A stretch of DNA of 64,000 bases from Prauserella marina (GTDB lineage Bacteria; Actinomycetota; Actinomycetes; Mycobacteriales; Pseudonocardiaceae). Below are positions 41,017 through 49,933 of the stretch, piece by piece; the stretch's first letter is position 1, and each line of letters starts with the position of its first letter. Below the pieces are notes generated by a model. That model saw only the letters and a program-made list of their open reading frames with translations. It had not been told where the DNA came from and searched no databases. The stretch spans positions 2,158,501-2,222,500 of the forward strand of contig NZ_CP016353.1 in the NCBI RefSeq assembly GCF_002240355.1, written 5' to 3'. The position numbers and the translations under genes are program-made.

Positions 41017-43647
41017 ATGGCGGCAACATCGCTGACTGGCAGGGTGCGTTCTCGATGGCAGGCACCACGCGCCAAGGTCGTTCCACCACGGGTTCCCGAC
41101 TATTTCGTGCGGCGCCCCGGTTTGCGGGACCGGCTCGACGGCGCCATGGCCCCGGCGGGTGTGACGCTCGTGTGCGCCCCACCGGGATACGGGAAGACAC
41201 TGTTACTCGCCGACTGGGTCGAGGCGACGGGAACACATGACAAGGCGTGGCTCACGCTCGATCCGGGAGATTTGTCGGCCGAGGGCTTCCTCAGCGCCGT
41301 GCTGTGCGCGGTCCGCGAATGCCCCGTCGTGCCAGGGGACAGCAAGATCCACGACCTTGCCGTGCGGGGCGCTCGCGACCCGGCGACGGTGCTGGCCAGT
41401 CTCGTCGACGCGATCGGGGTGCTGAGGACGAGGCTGCACCTCGTTCTCGATGACGTGCAGGTCCTTTCCGGACGGGAGACGTTCAGGACGCTGGCCGGTC
41501 TGGTCCGTGATCAGCCGAGAAATCTCCGCCTCGTTCTGGTGTCGTCGTCGGAGCCACCGCTGCCGTTCGCGCGGTTGAGGGTCGAGGGGCGGCTGTCCGA
41601 ACTCGATGGGGCCGACCTCCGGTTCTCCGCGGACGAGGTGCCTTCCCTGCTGCGTCTGGCCGGTGTCGACCTGACCGAACGGCAGACCCGCAGGCTGGTG
41701 GAGCTGACCGACGGCTGGGCCGCCGGTCTGCGACTGGCCGCGAGGTCGCTGCGCGACGCACCGGACCCCGACCGGTTTCTCGATGAGTACGCGAGTCTGG
41801 ACCGGACCATCGCCGATTTCCTCATCGGCGAAGTGCTTTCCCGCTTGCCGCGGAAAGCGAGCAGGCTTCTGCGGTTGCTGAGCGTGTGCGAGAACGCGAC
41901 ACCCGCGCTCGCGGCGACGCTGTCCGGCGAGGCCGGCGCTGGAGAGGTGCTGGCCGGGCTCGAACGCGAGAACTCACTGGTGACCGTGCACGGAAAGGAC
42001 CGTCGCTGGTACCGGATCCACCCGCTCCTGCGTTCCTACCTGAACGCCGACCTGAACAGGTCGAGTCCCGAACTCGTGCCCGTGCTGCACAAGCTGGTCG
42101 CCGCCTCACTCGCGGAGGAGGGACACAACCAGGAGGCGCTGCGGCACGCGTGCCGCAGCGGTGACGGGCAGGCAGTCGTCTCCTTGCTGAGGTCGACGGC
42201 GATCGACCTGCTCCTGCTCGGCGAACCGGATCTGGTGCTGGAGGGAGTGGCCGCCGCGGGCTCGGCCTTCGCCCACGCCGATCCGTGGCTGATCCTGTTC
42301 TCGGCGTTGTCCTGGTTGCAGAAGGGCGAATTCACCGAAGCGGAGCGGGCGCTGGCCCTCGCCCGCGGCAGGTGGCCTGCCGCCGCGGGCCCGGCGCTCG
42401 TCGAGTTCCAGCGTCTCATCGTGTCGGCTCACGCCTGCGCGCTCGGCAAGCTCCCTCGCGCCGCGCCCCTCGTTCACTGGGGCGGTGGAGAAGGGTCGGC
42501 AGCCCTGGCCGCCTGGAACAGCGTCGATCGTGCCGTGCGGCTGGCCGCCGATGGCGAGCGGAGCGAGGCGCTGCGGGAGCTGCGGATCGCCGACTATCTC
42601 GCCGAGGAGAACGGCCTCACCTATCTGTCACTGCACGCCAAGGTCGCGCTGTCCTTCGTCGAGGTGGCCGGAGGGGACTATCCCGCGATGGAGCTGGCCT
42701 GTGAGCAAGCGCTTGCGCTCGCCGCGCGCGGCGGCTGGCGGCGCTCACCGTGGGTGCCGCTGTGCCGGGTCCTGCTCGGCCTGGCCAGGCTCGTGCACCT
42801 CGACCCGGCTGGAGCGCTGAGGGCGGTCGAGGGAACGGCTTCCTCGACGTGGCCGATGGTGAGGTTCGCGGGCGAACTGGTCGCCGCGACCGCCGGTTTC
42901 GACAGGGGAGAGCGGGCTGTCGGGCTCGACCGGCTGCACGCCGCGAGAAGGGAACTCGGGGACCGGCCTCTCGACGCGGCACTGGTGGCCATGGCGGCAC
43001 TCACCGAGCACAAGTGCGCACTCGACCTGAGCCGGTTCCCGCTCGCCCGCGAGGTCGCCGGCTGGGCGGCGGGCCGGCTCGGTGCCGGAAGGGAAAGCCA
43101 CCTGATCGAGGCGAGAACCGCGTTCGCGCACGGCGATCTGGACGAGGCCGTACGGTCGCTGCGCCTGTTGCGGGAATGCGAGCCACCCGCTTTGGTGCCG
43201 ACGACCGACGTCGAGGCCAGCCTGCTCGAATCCACGATCGCGCTCGCGGTCCATCGCAGGACGCTGGCGAGGCAAGCGCTCGACACCGCGCTCCGGCTGG
43301 CGGAGCCGGCCGAGGTGCTGCGTCCCTTCGCCTTCGTCGATCAGGGCGTGCGCCGCCTGCTCGTCGAGCAGCTCGGTGGATTCGGCAGCACCAACGGCTT
43401 CGCGGGCAAGGTCAGGACGGTACTGACCGGATTCACCGAGGAGCGGGCGGAGACGGCGAGGCTGACCACGAGGGAACTCGCGGTACTGCACAGCCTGACC
43501 TCCTCGCGCCAGCTCGACGAGATCGCCTCGCAGCTCAGCGTTTCGGTGAACACCGTCAAGACCCACGTGAGGGCGATCTACGCCAAGCTGGGAGTGAACA
43601 GTCGCAGGCAGGCCGTCGTCGCGGCGCGCGAGCGAGGACTCGACTGA
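41017..43647 (+). CDS. LuxR-family regulator, MalT-like (LAL) type, 2
   Basis: An 876-residue homologue of the preceding gene with the same layout: a DNA-independent N-tail, P-loop APPGYGKT, LHLVLDDVQVLSG (Walker B), a helical repeat region and a C-terminal helix-turn-helix (LTTRELAVLHSLTSSRQLDEIASQL, SVNTVKTHVRAIYAKL). The ligand is unknown. The pair probably arose by duplication. Being in the middle of the stress-type cluster, one or both are candidates for the factor reading the CTCACCCC motif. Confidence 0.9.
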   Translation: MAATSLTGRVRSRWQAPRAKVVPPRVPDYFVRRPGLRDRLDGAMAPAGVTLVCAPPGYGKTLLLADWVEATGTHDKAWLTLDPGDLSAEGFLSAVLCAVRECPVVPGDSKIHDLAVRGARDPATVLASLVDAIGVLRTRLHLVLDDVQVLSGRETFRTLAGLVRDQPRNLRLVLVSSSEPPLPFARLRVEGRLSELDGADLRFSADEVPSLLRLAGVDLTERQTRRLVELTDGWAAGLRLAARSLRDAPDPDRFLDEYASLDRTIADFLIGEVLSRLPRKASRLLRLLSVCENATPALAATLSGEAGAGEVLAGLERENSLVTVHGKDRRWYRIHPLLRSYLNADLNRSSPELVPVLHKLVAASLAEEGHNQEALRHACRSGDGQAVVSLLRSTAIDLLLLGEPDLVLEGVAAAGSAFAHADPWLILFSALSWLQKGEFTEAERALALARGRWPAAAGPALVEFQRLIVSAHACALGKLPRAAPLVHWGGGEGSAALAAWNSVDRAVRLAADGERSEALRELRIADYLAEENGLTYLSLHAKVALSFVEVAGGDYPAMELACEQALALAARGGWRRSPWVPLCRVLLGLARLVHLDPAGALRAVEGTASSTWPMVRFAGELVAATAGFDRGERAVGLDRLHAARRELGDRPLDAALVAMAALTEHKCALDLSRFPLAREVAGWAAGRLGAGRESHLIEARTAFAHGDLDEAVRSLRLLRECEPPALVPTTDVEASLLESTIALAVHRRTLARQALDTALRLAEPAEVLRPFAFVDQGVRRLLVEQLGGFGSTNGFAGKVRTVLTGFTEERAETARLTTRELAVLHSLTSSRQLDEIASQLSVSVNTVKTHVRAIYAKLGVNSRRQAVVAARERGLD

Positions 43648-43713
43648 GCCCGGCCGGGCCCTCATCCGGTGCGGGTGGTGCCCGCCGGGGGAGACACGCG
43701 TGAGCATCGGCGC

Positions 43714-44148
43714 ATGAGCTTGCTCCGCACCGGCCAGGACGGCGCCGGGTATCGCCCCGCCCACGCCGCGGATCTGCACATCACGGCGTGGGCCCTGACG
43801 AGAGAGGGCTGTTTCGCGCAGGTCCTCGCGGCGCTCACCGACAGCTGGGTGCGGCCCCGGCCGAGGACGGCGACCGCGACGGCTCAGCACGAGGTGCGGG
43901 CCGGCACCGACGACGAGCTGCTCGCCGGGGTTCTCGGCTGCGTCATCGCTCGTATCCGGTCACTGGGGCAGGTGCCGGTGTCGACCAGGGTGAACGTGAT
44001 TCCCGGCGGGCTGCGGGTGACCAGCGCGGTGGCCGACCTCTCGGCGATCGTGTCGTCGGGGCCGATTCCGAAACGGGTGTCGGCGCCGCATTGCCGTTGC
44101 ACCCGGGGTGACCGGATGTGGTGCTGCACCGCGCGAATCGATCTGTGA
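43714..44148 (+). CDS. Archease-like protein
   Basis: A 144-residue protein. HAADLHITAWALTREGCFAQVL matches the N-terminal His/Asp metal-site region of archease, TDDELLAGVLGCVIARI the middle, and WCCTARIDL ends with the conserved terminal Asp. Archease activates the RNA ligase RtcB; no rtcB is in the window. In actinobacteria archease homologues also occur without rtcB nearby. ATG 43714 is chosen over GTG 43669. Its frame has an unusual Cys-rich end (HCRCTRGDRMWCC). Confidence 0.75.
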   Translation: MSLLRTGQDGAGYRPAHAADLHITAWALTREGCFAQVLAALTDSWVRPRPRTATATAQHEVRAGTDDELLAGVLGCVIARIRSLGQVPVSTRVNVIPGGLRVTSAVADLSAIVSSGPIPKRVSAPHCRCTRGDRMWCCTARIDL

Positions 44149-44197
44149 CGACGCCATGTCGGCAGGAATCCGTCGTGGACGGCAGCCCGGTGACCGG

Positions 44198-44214
44198 CTC
44201 ACCCCTGACGGACG
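44198..44214 (+). promoter_or_regulatory. CTCACCCC motif upstream of GH15 gene
   Basis: The plus strand reads CTCACCCCTGACGGACG, 14 of 17 bases in common with the copy at 31069-31085 and in the same orientation toward its gene, 75-91 bases before ATG 44289. Confidence 0.5.
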
Positions 44215-44288
44215 ATGCGCCGGAACCGTTACCCCAGGGGCAATGGCTCCACGGGGGTGGTCGGCGCGCGAGCGAACCGGAGGATGGC

Positions 44289-46130
44289 ATGACGGACAAG
44301 ACGGCGGCATCGGGAGCGAGCATCGCCGACCACGGGATCGTCGGCGATCTGCAGACGGCGGCACTCGTCAGCACGCGAGGGTCGATCGACTGGTTCTGCT
44401 GCCCGCGATTCGATTCCCCGAGCGTCTTCGGCGCGTTGCTGGATGAGGACGGCGGGCACTTCGGCATCCGGCCCGCGGGCGGTGAGTACACCACCAGACA
44501 GGCTTATCATCCCGACTCCGCCGTGCTGATCACTCGTTTCTTCACCGAGAGTGGAGTCGGCGAGGTCGTCGACTTCATGCCCCCGCTCACCGGGGCCGCC
44601 ACGAGTGGCCACCGGATCGTGCGCATGCTCCGCTGTGTCAGGGGAACGTTGCGCTTCCTGGTCGAGGTCGCTCCTCGCTTCGACTACGGCCGCCAGCGGC
44701 ACGAGGCAGGGCGCGCCGGAGCCGGAGTGCTGTTTTCCGCGGGCGGCTCGACGATCGCGCTGCATCCGGTCCGCGAACCGGGCGAGGAGTACCTTGCCGC
44801 CACCGAGGTGACCGGCGGTGACGTACGCGTCGACATCGAACTGACCGCTGGACAGGTCCGCGGTGTCGTGCTCGAATCCGATCCCGACGGCCCGCCGCGC
44901 GAGATCAGGCCAGCCGAGATCGGCGCGCTCTTCGATCGGACCGTCGGCTTCTGGCGCTCTTGGCTGGCCGGGTCCACCTACCGCGGCCGGTGGCGCGAGG
45001 CGGTGACCAGATCGGCGATCACGCTCAAGCTGATGACCTACGCCCCGACCGGCGGCATCGTGGCCGCCCCGACGATGGCGCTACCCGAGCAAATCGGTGG
45101 TGAACGCAACTGGGACTACCGCTACACCTGGGTGCGGGACGCGTCCTTCTCGGTCGGCGCGCTGCTCGGACTAGGGCTGTTGGACGAGGCACGGTCCTTC
45201 GGCGCGTGGCTCGGCGACAGGGTGCGGGAGCGAGCAGGCGGCCCCTCCGGCCCGCTCAAGATCATGTACCGGGTGGACGGCACGTCCGAGCTGAAGGAGG
45301 AGGCGCTGCCGCACTGGTCCGGTTACCGTGCGTCCCGCCCCGTGCGGGTGGGTAACGACGCCGCCGATCAGTTGCAGCTCGACATCTACGGGGAGGCGCT
45401 TGACAGCGTCTTCATCGCCGACCGGGCGGGGATCGGGCTGCCGTTGCGGGGCTGGGCCGCCATCGCCGACGTACTGGACTGGGTGAGCAGGAACTGGCAG
45501 CAGGACGAGGAGGGGATCTGGGAGACGAGGGGAGGCCGCAGGCCCTTCACCTACGGCAGGCTGATGTGCTGGACCGCCCTCGACCGAGGGATCCGGCTGG
45601 CCACCGAGCACGGCCGTCCGGCCGAACTCGCGCGATGGACGAGAGAACGCGACCGGATCCACGAGGAGATCCAGGAAAAAGGCTGGCATCCCGCGCGGCA
45701 CGCGTTCGTCCAGCACTATCACACCGACGTCGTCGACTCGGCGTTGTTGCGGATGCCCAAGGTCGGCTTCGTTGCCCCGCGCGATCCACAATGGCTGTCC
45801 ACATTGGACGTCATGAAGCAGGATCTGGTCACCGACAGCCTGGTGTACCGCTACGACCCGGCTGCCTCACCGGACGGGCTGCGTGGCGAGGAGGGAACCT
45901 TCTCGTTGTGTACCTTCGCCTACGCCGAAGCGCTGGCCAGGTCGGGGCGGCTGGAACAGGCGTGGCTCGTGTTCTCGAAGATGCTCACCTACGCCAACCA
46001 CGTCGGCCTCTACTCCGAGGAGATCGCGCTGACGGGAGAGCAGGTCGGCAACTTCCCGCAGGCATTCACCCACCTGGCTCTCGTCGACGCCGCGCTCGCG
46101 CTCGACCGCGCACTGGACGCGGCCGGCTGA
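44289..46130 (+). CDS. Glycoside hydrolase family 15 protein (glucoamylase/trehalase-like)
   Basis: A 613-residue cytoplasmic enzyme (no signal peptide). An N-terminal beta-sandwich (about 1-230) is followed by the (alpha/alpha)6 barrel with GGERNWDYRYTWVRDASFSV, IWETRGGRRPFTYGRLMCW (catalytic acid Glu) and GEQVGNFPQAFTHLAL (base Glu). In actinobacteria such proteins include trehalases (MSMEG_4535-like) as well as glucoamylases; trehalose is a likely substrate. ATG 44289 has GGAGGATGGC upstream; the longer frame from 44118 overlaps the archease. Its end overlaps the convergent BrkB gene by 65 bases. Confidence 0.88.
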   Translation: MTDKTAASGASIADHGIVGDLQTAALVSTRGSIDWFCCPRFDSPSVFGALLDEDGGHFGIRPAGGEYTTRQAYHPDSAVLITRFFTESGVGEVVDFMPPLTGAATSGHRIVRMLRCVRGTLRFLVEVAPRFDYGRQRHEAGRAGAGVLFSAGGSTIALHPVREPGEEYLAATEVTGGDVRVDIELTAGQVRGVVLESDPDGPPREIRPAEIGALFDRTVGFWRSWLAGSTYRGRWREAVTRSAITLKLMTYAPTGGIVAAPTMALPEQIGGERNWDYRYTWVRDASFSVGALLGLGLLDEARSFGAWLGDRVRERAGGPSGPLKIMYRVDGTSELKEEALPHWSGYRASRPVRVGNDAADQLQLDIYGEALDSVFIADRAGIGLPLRGWAAIADVLDWVSRNWQQDEEGIWETRGGRRPFTYGRLMCWTALDRGIRLATEHGRPAELARWTRERDRIHEEIQEKGWHPARHAFVQHYHTDVVDSALLRMPKVGFVAPRDPQWLSTLDVMKQDLVTDSLVYRYDPAASPDGLRGEEGTFSLCTFAYAEALARSGRLEQAWLVFSKMLTYANHVGLYSEEIALTGEQVGNFPQAFTHLALVDAALALDRALDAAG

Positions 46131-46962
46131 GGGAAGGGCGGCGTTCGGCGAGCACGGCGTTGAGCACGTGACCGAGCACCACGAACCTGGCCAACAGCGT
46201 CAGCCACACGAGCAACGCCGCCGCGACCCCCAGCGTCCCGTACAACTCGGAAGCGCGGCTGAGCTTCGCCGGAAGCACGTAGGCCGCGACGAGCCGCAGG
46301 ACTTCCAGACCGGCGACGAAGACGAGCGCGCCTGGCAGAACCTCCGCGAAGGAGGCGGCGGTTCCGGTGCGCATCAACAACACGGCCAGCGGCACGAGCA
46401 CCGCCAGCACGCACAGCGATGCCACCGGAACGGGAAGTCCGGCGGCCGAGTGGAGCAACGGCCCGGCGACGCAGGCGACGGTGAAACCCAGCATCACCGC
46501 CGTGTACCTGGCCGATCTGCGCAGCAACAGCCGTCCCGAATCGCTCTCCGCTCCCGGCCTGATGCGCTCGTTCATGCCGTCGAAGGTCCGGCTCAGCGCG
46601 ACACCGGCGAGACACAGCGATGCGGCGCCGAGCACGGCGAGCACATACCGGCTCTGCTGAGCTTGGATACCGATCTGCTCGAACACACTGCCGGTGACCG
46701 GGCCGAGGCCGGTCCTGCGGACCAATTCCCTGTTGTGCCCAGCCCCGAAGCCAAGCAAGGCGACGACCAGCAGCGCGCACGGCAACAGCCACAAGAAGAG
46801 CCGGAAGGCCAGCGCGGCTGCCAGCAGCCTGCCGGAACTCCGCCGGTCCCGCTGGGCCACCTCGATCGCGACGGCGACCGGAGGGTGCCGTTCGGCCGCG
46901 TTCAGGAGCGCCGCCCGCAAGCGCAGGCGCTGTGTCCGGATGATCACCCGCACGCGGGTCAC
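46066..46962 (-). CDS. YihY/BrkB family membrane protein
   Basis: A 298-residue protein with six membrane segments. Landmarks of the family are LAAALAFRLFLWLLPCALLV near the N-terminus and ELYGTLGVAAALLVWLTLLARFVVLGHVLNAVL near the end. The family was once annotated as ribonuclease BN and is now regarded as membrane transport or envelope related. The C-terminal tail is very basic (RPRPVRGRARARRRR). It is followed upstream by the third DUF7144 gene, 18 bases away, so the two may be cotranscribed. Confidence 0.88.
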   Translation of the reverse strand: MTRVRVIIRTQRLRLRAALLNAAERHPPVAVAIEVAQRDRRSSGRLLAAALAFRLFLWLLPCALLVVALLGFGAGHNRELVRRTGLGPVTGSVFEQIGIQAQQSRYVLAVLGAASLCLAGVALSRTFDGMNERIRPGAESDSGRLLLRRSARYTAVMLGFTVACVAGPLLHSAAGLPVPVASLCVLAVLVPLAVLLMRTGTAASFAEVLPGALVFVAGLEVLRLVAAYVLPAKLSRASELYGTLGVAAALLVWLTLLARFVVLGHVLNAVLAERRPSLSRPRPVRGRARARRRREPGG

Positions 46963-46980
46963 CGCAGCGGCCCGGCCCCG

Positions 46981-47415
46981 TCATGCCGGTGTTCGCGACT
47001 CGCTCTCCGGCGTGAGCACGGCCAGGATGATCAGCACGTCCAGTGCGATGACGATGATGCTCCACAACGGGCTCGCCGCGACGAACACGAGCTGTGCCAG
47101 TGCGTTGAACCCGGCCAGAAGCACCGCGACCACCTTGGCCCACTCGGCGCCGAGGAACAACGCCACTCCGGTGGCCGCCGCGAAGACGCCGACGCCGAGG
47201 TGGATCCAGGACCACGCGGTGATGTCGAAGACGAGCGTCCCCATGGGGCCGGTCACGTAGTAGCCGGAGCGGAAGAGCCCGACCAGGCCGATGACGGCGT
47301 TGAACACGCCGGCCAGCGCGAGCAGGGTGCCCGCGGCCAGCAGTCGGCCCGATGCGGCCAGCCGGATGCCACCGGCCCGGGTTCCCGTGTGCTCGGGCGA
47401 GGCTGACGCGCGCAT
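46981..47415 (-). CDS. DUF7144 family membrane protein (paralogue 3)
   Basis: A 144-residue four-helix membrane protein, closer to paralogue 1 than to paralogue 2: both share YYV.GP.G.LVFDIT in the first loop and IVIALDVLIILAV/IVIALDILVIWAV in the last helix. Function unknown. Its upstream motif at 47479-47495 is nearly identical to that of paralogue 1 at almost the same distance, suggesting duplication of gene plus promoter or shared control. Confidence 0.85.
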   Translation of the reverse strand: MRASASPEHTGTRAGGIRLAASGRLLAAGTLLALAGVFNAVIGLVGLFRSGYYVTGPMGTLVFDITAWSWIHLGVGVFAAATGVALFLGAEWAKVVAVLLAGFNALAQLVFVAASPLWSIIVIALDVLIILAVLTPESESRTPA

Positions 47416-47478
47416 GACAGGCCCCTCTCAGCCGAGTGCTTCGGTCAGCACCCTGCTCCGGGGGAACGAGAGTCACGT

Positions 47479-47495
47479 CGCCCGTGGGGGGTGAG
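47479..47495 (-). promoter_or_regulatory. CTCACCCC motif upstream of DUF7144 paralogue 3
   Basis: The minus strand reads CTCACCCCCCACGGGCG, 64-80 bases before ATG 47415. It differs from the copy at 31069-31085 by one base. Confidence 0.55.
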
Positions 47496-47504
47496 CCGGG
47501 CCGG

Positions 47505-48653
47505 TCAGATCCGGTTGCGGGCGATGAGCTGTGCCGCGATCACGTTGCGCTGGATCTCGTTGGTGCCCTCACCGACGATCATCAGCGGCGCGTCGCGGAA
47601 GTAGCGCTCGACGTCGAATTCCTTGGAGTAGCCGTAACCGCCGTGCACTCTGATCGCGTCGAGCGCCACCTGCATCGCGGTCTCCGAGGCGAACAGTTTC
47701 GCCATCCCGGCTTCCATGTCCGCTCGTTCGCCCGCGTCGAGCCGTTCGGCCGCGTCGAGGGTCAGCAGCCTCGCCGCCCGCATCTTGGTCGCCATGTCCG
47801 CGAGCAGGTTGCCGACCGACTGGTGTTTCCAGATCGGCTTGCCGAAGGACTCCCTTTCCTGCGCGTAGGCGCACGCGGCGTCCAGCGCCGCCTGCCCGAC
47901 ACCCAGCGCGCGAGCGGCGACCTGTACGCGGCCGACCTCCAGCCCGCGCATCATCTGCGCCCAGCCTTCGTTCGGCCGCCCTCCGAGTACGCCCTCGGCC
48001 GGTACCCTCCTGCCTTCGAAGATCAGCTCACACGCCTCGATGCCGCGATAGCCGAGTTTCGGCAGCTTCTTGGAGACGGTGAGCCCATCGCCCGGCTCGG
48101 CGAGCAGGACGCTCATGCCGTGGTGAGCGGGTTCGGCCTCGCTGTCCGTCACGCACAGCAGCCCGATCAGCCCGGAATGCGCCGCGTTCGAGATCCAGGT
48201 CTTCGACCCGGTGACCGACCAGCCACCATCCTCCGGCACCGCACGGGTTCGCATCGCTTGCAGGTCGCTTCCGCCGCCCGGCTCGGTCAGCGCCATCGTG
48301 GCACGCAACGTGCCGTCGGCCATCCTCGGCAGGTAGTGCTCGCGCTGCCACGGCGTGCCGAACGTCTTGATCAGATAGGTGATGACGGAATGTCCGCCGA
48401 TCGCCCCGGCGAGGCTCATCCAGCCGCGGGCCAGTTCCTCGGTGACCCGCGCGAAACACGCGGTGCTGACGTCGATTCCGCCGTACTCGGCCGGGGTGAG
48501 GAGACCGAAGAAGCCGAGCGTCTTCATCTCGTCGATGAACTCGGCTGGATAGATGTCGTCCTCTTCGAATTCGCGCACGCGTGGACGCACGCGTTCGTCG
48601 ACGAATTCCGACACCAACGCGACGATCCGTTCCTCGTCCTCGCCGAGTCTCAT
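47505..48653 (-). CDS. Acyl-CoA dehydrogenase (second gene of pair)
   Basis: A 382-residue flavoenzyme catalysing alpha-beta dehydrogenation of an acyl-CoA. ATMALTEPGGGSDLQAM and WISNAAHSG are FAD/substrate motifs, and VGEGTNEIQR carries the catalytic Glu of the MCAD-like group. Its ATG overlaps the upstream dehydrogenase's stop (ATGA), so both are made from one message. Pairs like this may work as one oxidation step with heteromeric subunits, as in steroid side-chain degradation, or as two separate enzymes. The substrate is unknown. Confidence 0.92.
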   Translation of the reverse strand: MRLGEDEERIVALVSEFVDERVRPRVREFEEDDIYPAEFIDEMKTLGFFGLLTPAEYGGIDVSTACFARVTEELARGWMSLAGAIGGHSVITYLIKTFGTPWQREHYLPRMADGTLRATMALTEPGGGSDLQAMRTRAVPEDGGWSVTGSKTWISNAAHSGLIGLLCVTDSEAEPAHHGMSVLLAEPGDGLTVSKKLPKLGYRGIEACELIFEGRRVPAEGVLGGRPNEGWAQMMRGLEVGRVQVAARALGVGQAALDAACAYAQERESFGKPIWKHQSVGNLLADMATKMRAARLLTLDAAERLDAGERADMEAGMAKLFASETAMQVALDAIRVHGGYGYSKEFDVERYFRDAPLMIVGEGTNEIQRNVIAAQLIARNRI

Positions 48654-49858
48654 TGCCGGTCCTTTCCGTGCTGCCGCCGCGCGTCGCGCACCAGTGTCCC
48701 GCCGACGATGAGCCGCTGGATCTCACTCGTGCCCTCGTAGAGTCGCAGCAATCGCACGTCGCGGTAGATCCGTTCGACCGGCACATCCCTCATGTACCCG
48801 GTGCCGCCGTGGATCTGCACCGCGAGATCGGCGACCTTTCCCGCCATCTCGGTGCAGAACAGCTTCGCAGCCGAAGGTCCTTTCCTCGTGTCCTCGCCGG
48901 TGACGTAGCGCAGCGCGGTCTCGCGCACCAGTGCTCTCCCGGCCATGACGCCGGTGTGCTGGTCGGCGAGCATGGCCTGCACGAGCTGGAATTCGCCGAT
49001 GGGCGTGCCGCCCTGGGTGGCGGAAGCGGCGTAGGCAACGGATTCGTCCAGCGCGCGTTGCGCGGTGCCGACCGCGAGCGCGGCGATGTGCACTCGTCCC
49101 CGCGCCAGCGACGTCATCGCGGCGGCGTAACCGGTGTCCTCGTCGCCGCCGACCAGTGCGGACGCGGCGACTCTGACCCCGGAGAAGGTGACGTCGGCCG
49201 TCCACGCGCCCTCCTGGCCCATTTTCCGGTCCCTGGCACCGACGCCGACACCGGGCGTGCCGGCCGGGACGAGGAAGACCGCGATGCCCGTTCCGGAGGC
49301 GTCGGCCGGTCTGGTGCGGGCGAAGACGATGAACAGGTCGGCGACCGGGGCGTTGGTGATGAACCGCTTCTGGCCGTCGAGAATCCAGCCGTCGCCGTCC
49401 CTGCGAGCCGTGGTGCGCAGCCCTGCCGGATTGGAGCCCGCACCGGGTTCGGTCAGCGCGAACGACGCCACCACCTCGCCGGAGGCGATGCGCTCCAGCC
49501 ACTCGCCCTTTTGTTCCGCGGTGCCGAAGTTGACCAGCACCTGGCCCGCGATGCCGTTGTTGGTGCCGAACATCGACCGCAGCGCCAGCGACGTATAACC
49601 AAGCTCCATGGCCAGTTCGACGTCCTGGGTCAGGTCCAGGCCGAGCCCGCCCCACTCCGCTGGGATCGCGTAGCCGAACAGGCCCATCGCGGCCGCCTGC
49701 TCGCGCAGTTCGCGCGGAATGGCGTCGGTGTCGGCGATCTCCCGTTCGCGCGGTAGGACCGCCGACCTGACGAAGTCGCGGACGACGGCGAGAATGGCGC
49801 CGAAGTCCTCGTGGCTCACCTCGGGAGTGTGTCCCTTGCCGGCCGGCGATGTCAGCAT
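48650..49858 (-). CDS. Acyl-CoA dehydrogenase (first gene of pair)
   Basis: A 402-residue homologue of the downstream enzyme. VASFALTEPGAGSNPAGL, RFITNAPVAD and LYEGTSEIQR (catalytic Glu) are all present, so it should be active. ATG 49858 (MLTSPAGKG) is used; 17 residues more are possible from 49909 but lack an SD. It opens the two-gene operon. No electron-transfer flavoprotein or regulator gene is adjacent. Confidence 0.92.
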   Translation of the reverse strand: MLTSPAGKGHTPEVSHEDFGAILAVVRDFVRSAVLPREREIADTDAIPRELREQAAAMGLFGYAIPAEWGGLGLDLTQDVELAMELGYTSLALRSMFGTNNGIAGQVLVNFGTAEQKGEWLERIASGEVVASFALTEPGAGSNPAGLRTTARRDGDGWILDGQKRFITNAPVADLFIVFARTRPADASGTGIAVFLVPAGTPGVGVGARDRKMGQEGAWTADVTFSGVRVAASALVGGDEDTGYAAAMTSLARGRVHIAALAVGTAQRALDESVAYAASATQGGTPIGEFQLVQAMLADQHTGVMAGRALVRETALRYVTGEDTRKGPSAAKLFCTEMAGKVADLAVQIHGGTGYMRDVPVERIYRDVRLLRLYEGTSEIQRLIVGGTLVRDARRQHGKDRQ

Positions 49859-49933
49859 GTGCAGTGTTCTACCAGATTTTGCACCTCCCGCGGATTGCCG
49901 ACAAGCCACGCGCCGAGTTCTGTGGTTGGTTCA

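Noticed and set aside
42745-43890. 381-residue minus-strand ORF
   Set aside because: Shadow of the second LuxR gene; composition not protein-like.
46168-47406. 412-residue plus-strand ORF
   Set aside because: Gln/His/Arg-rich antisense shadow of the BrkB and DUF7144 genes.
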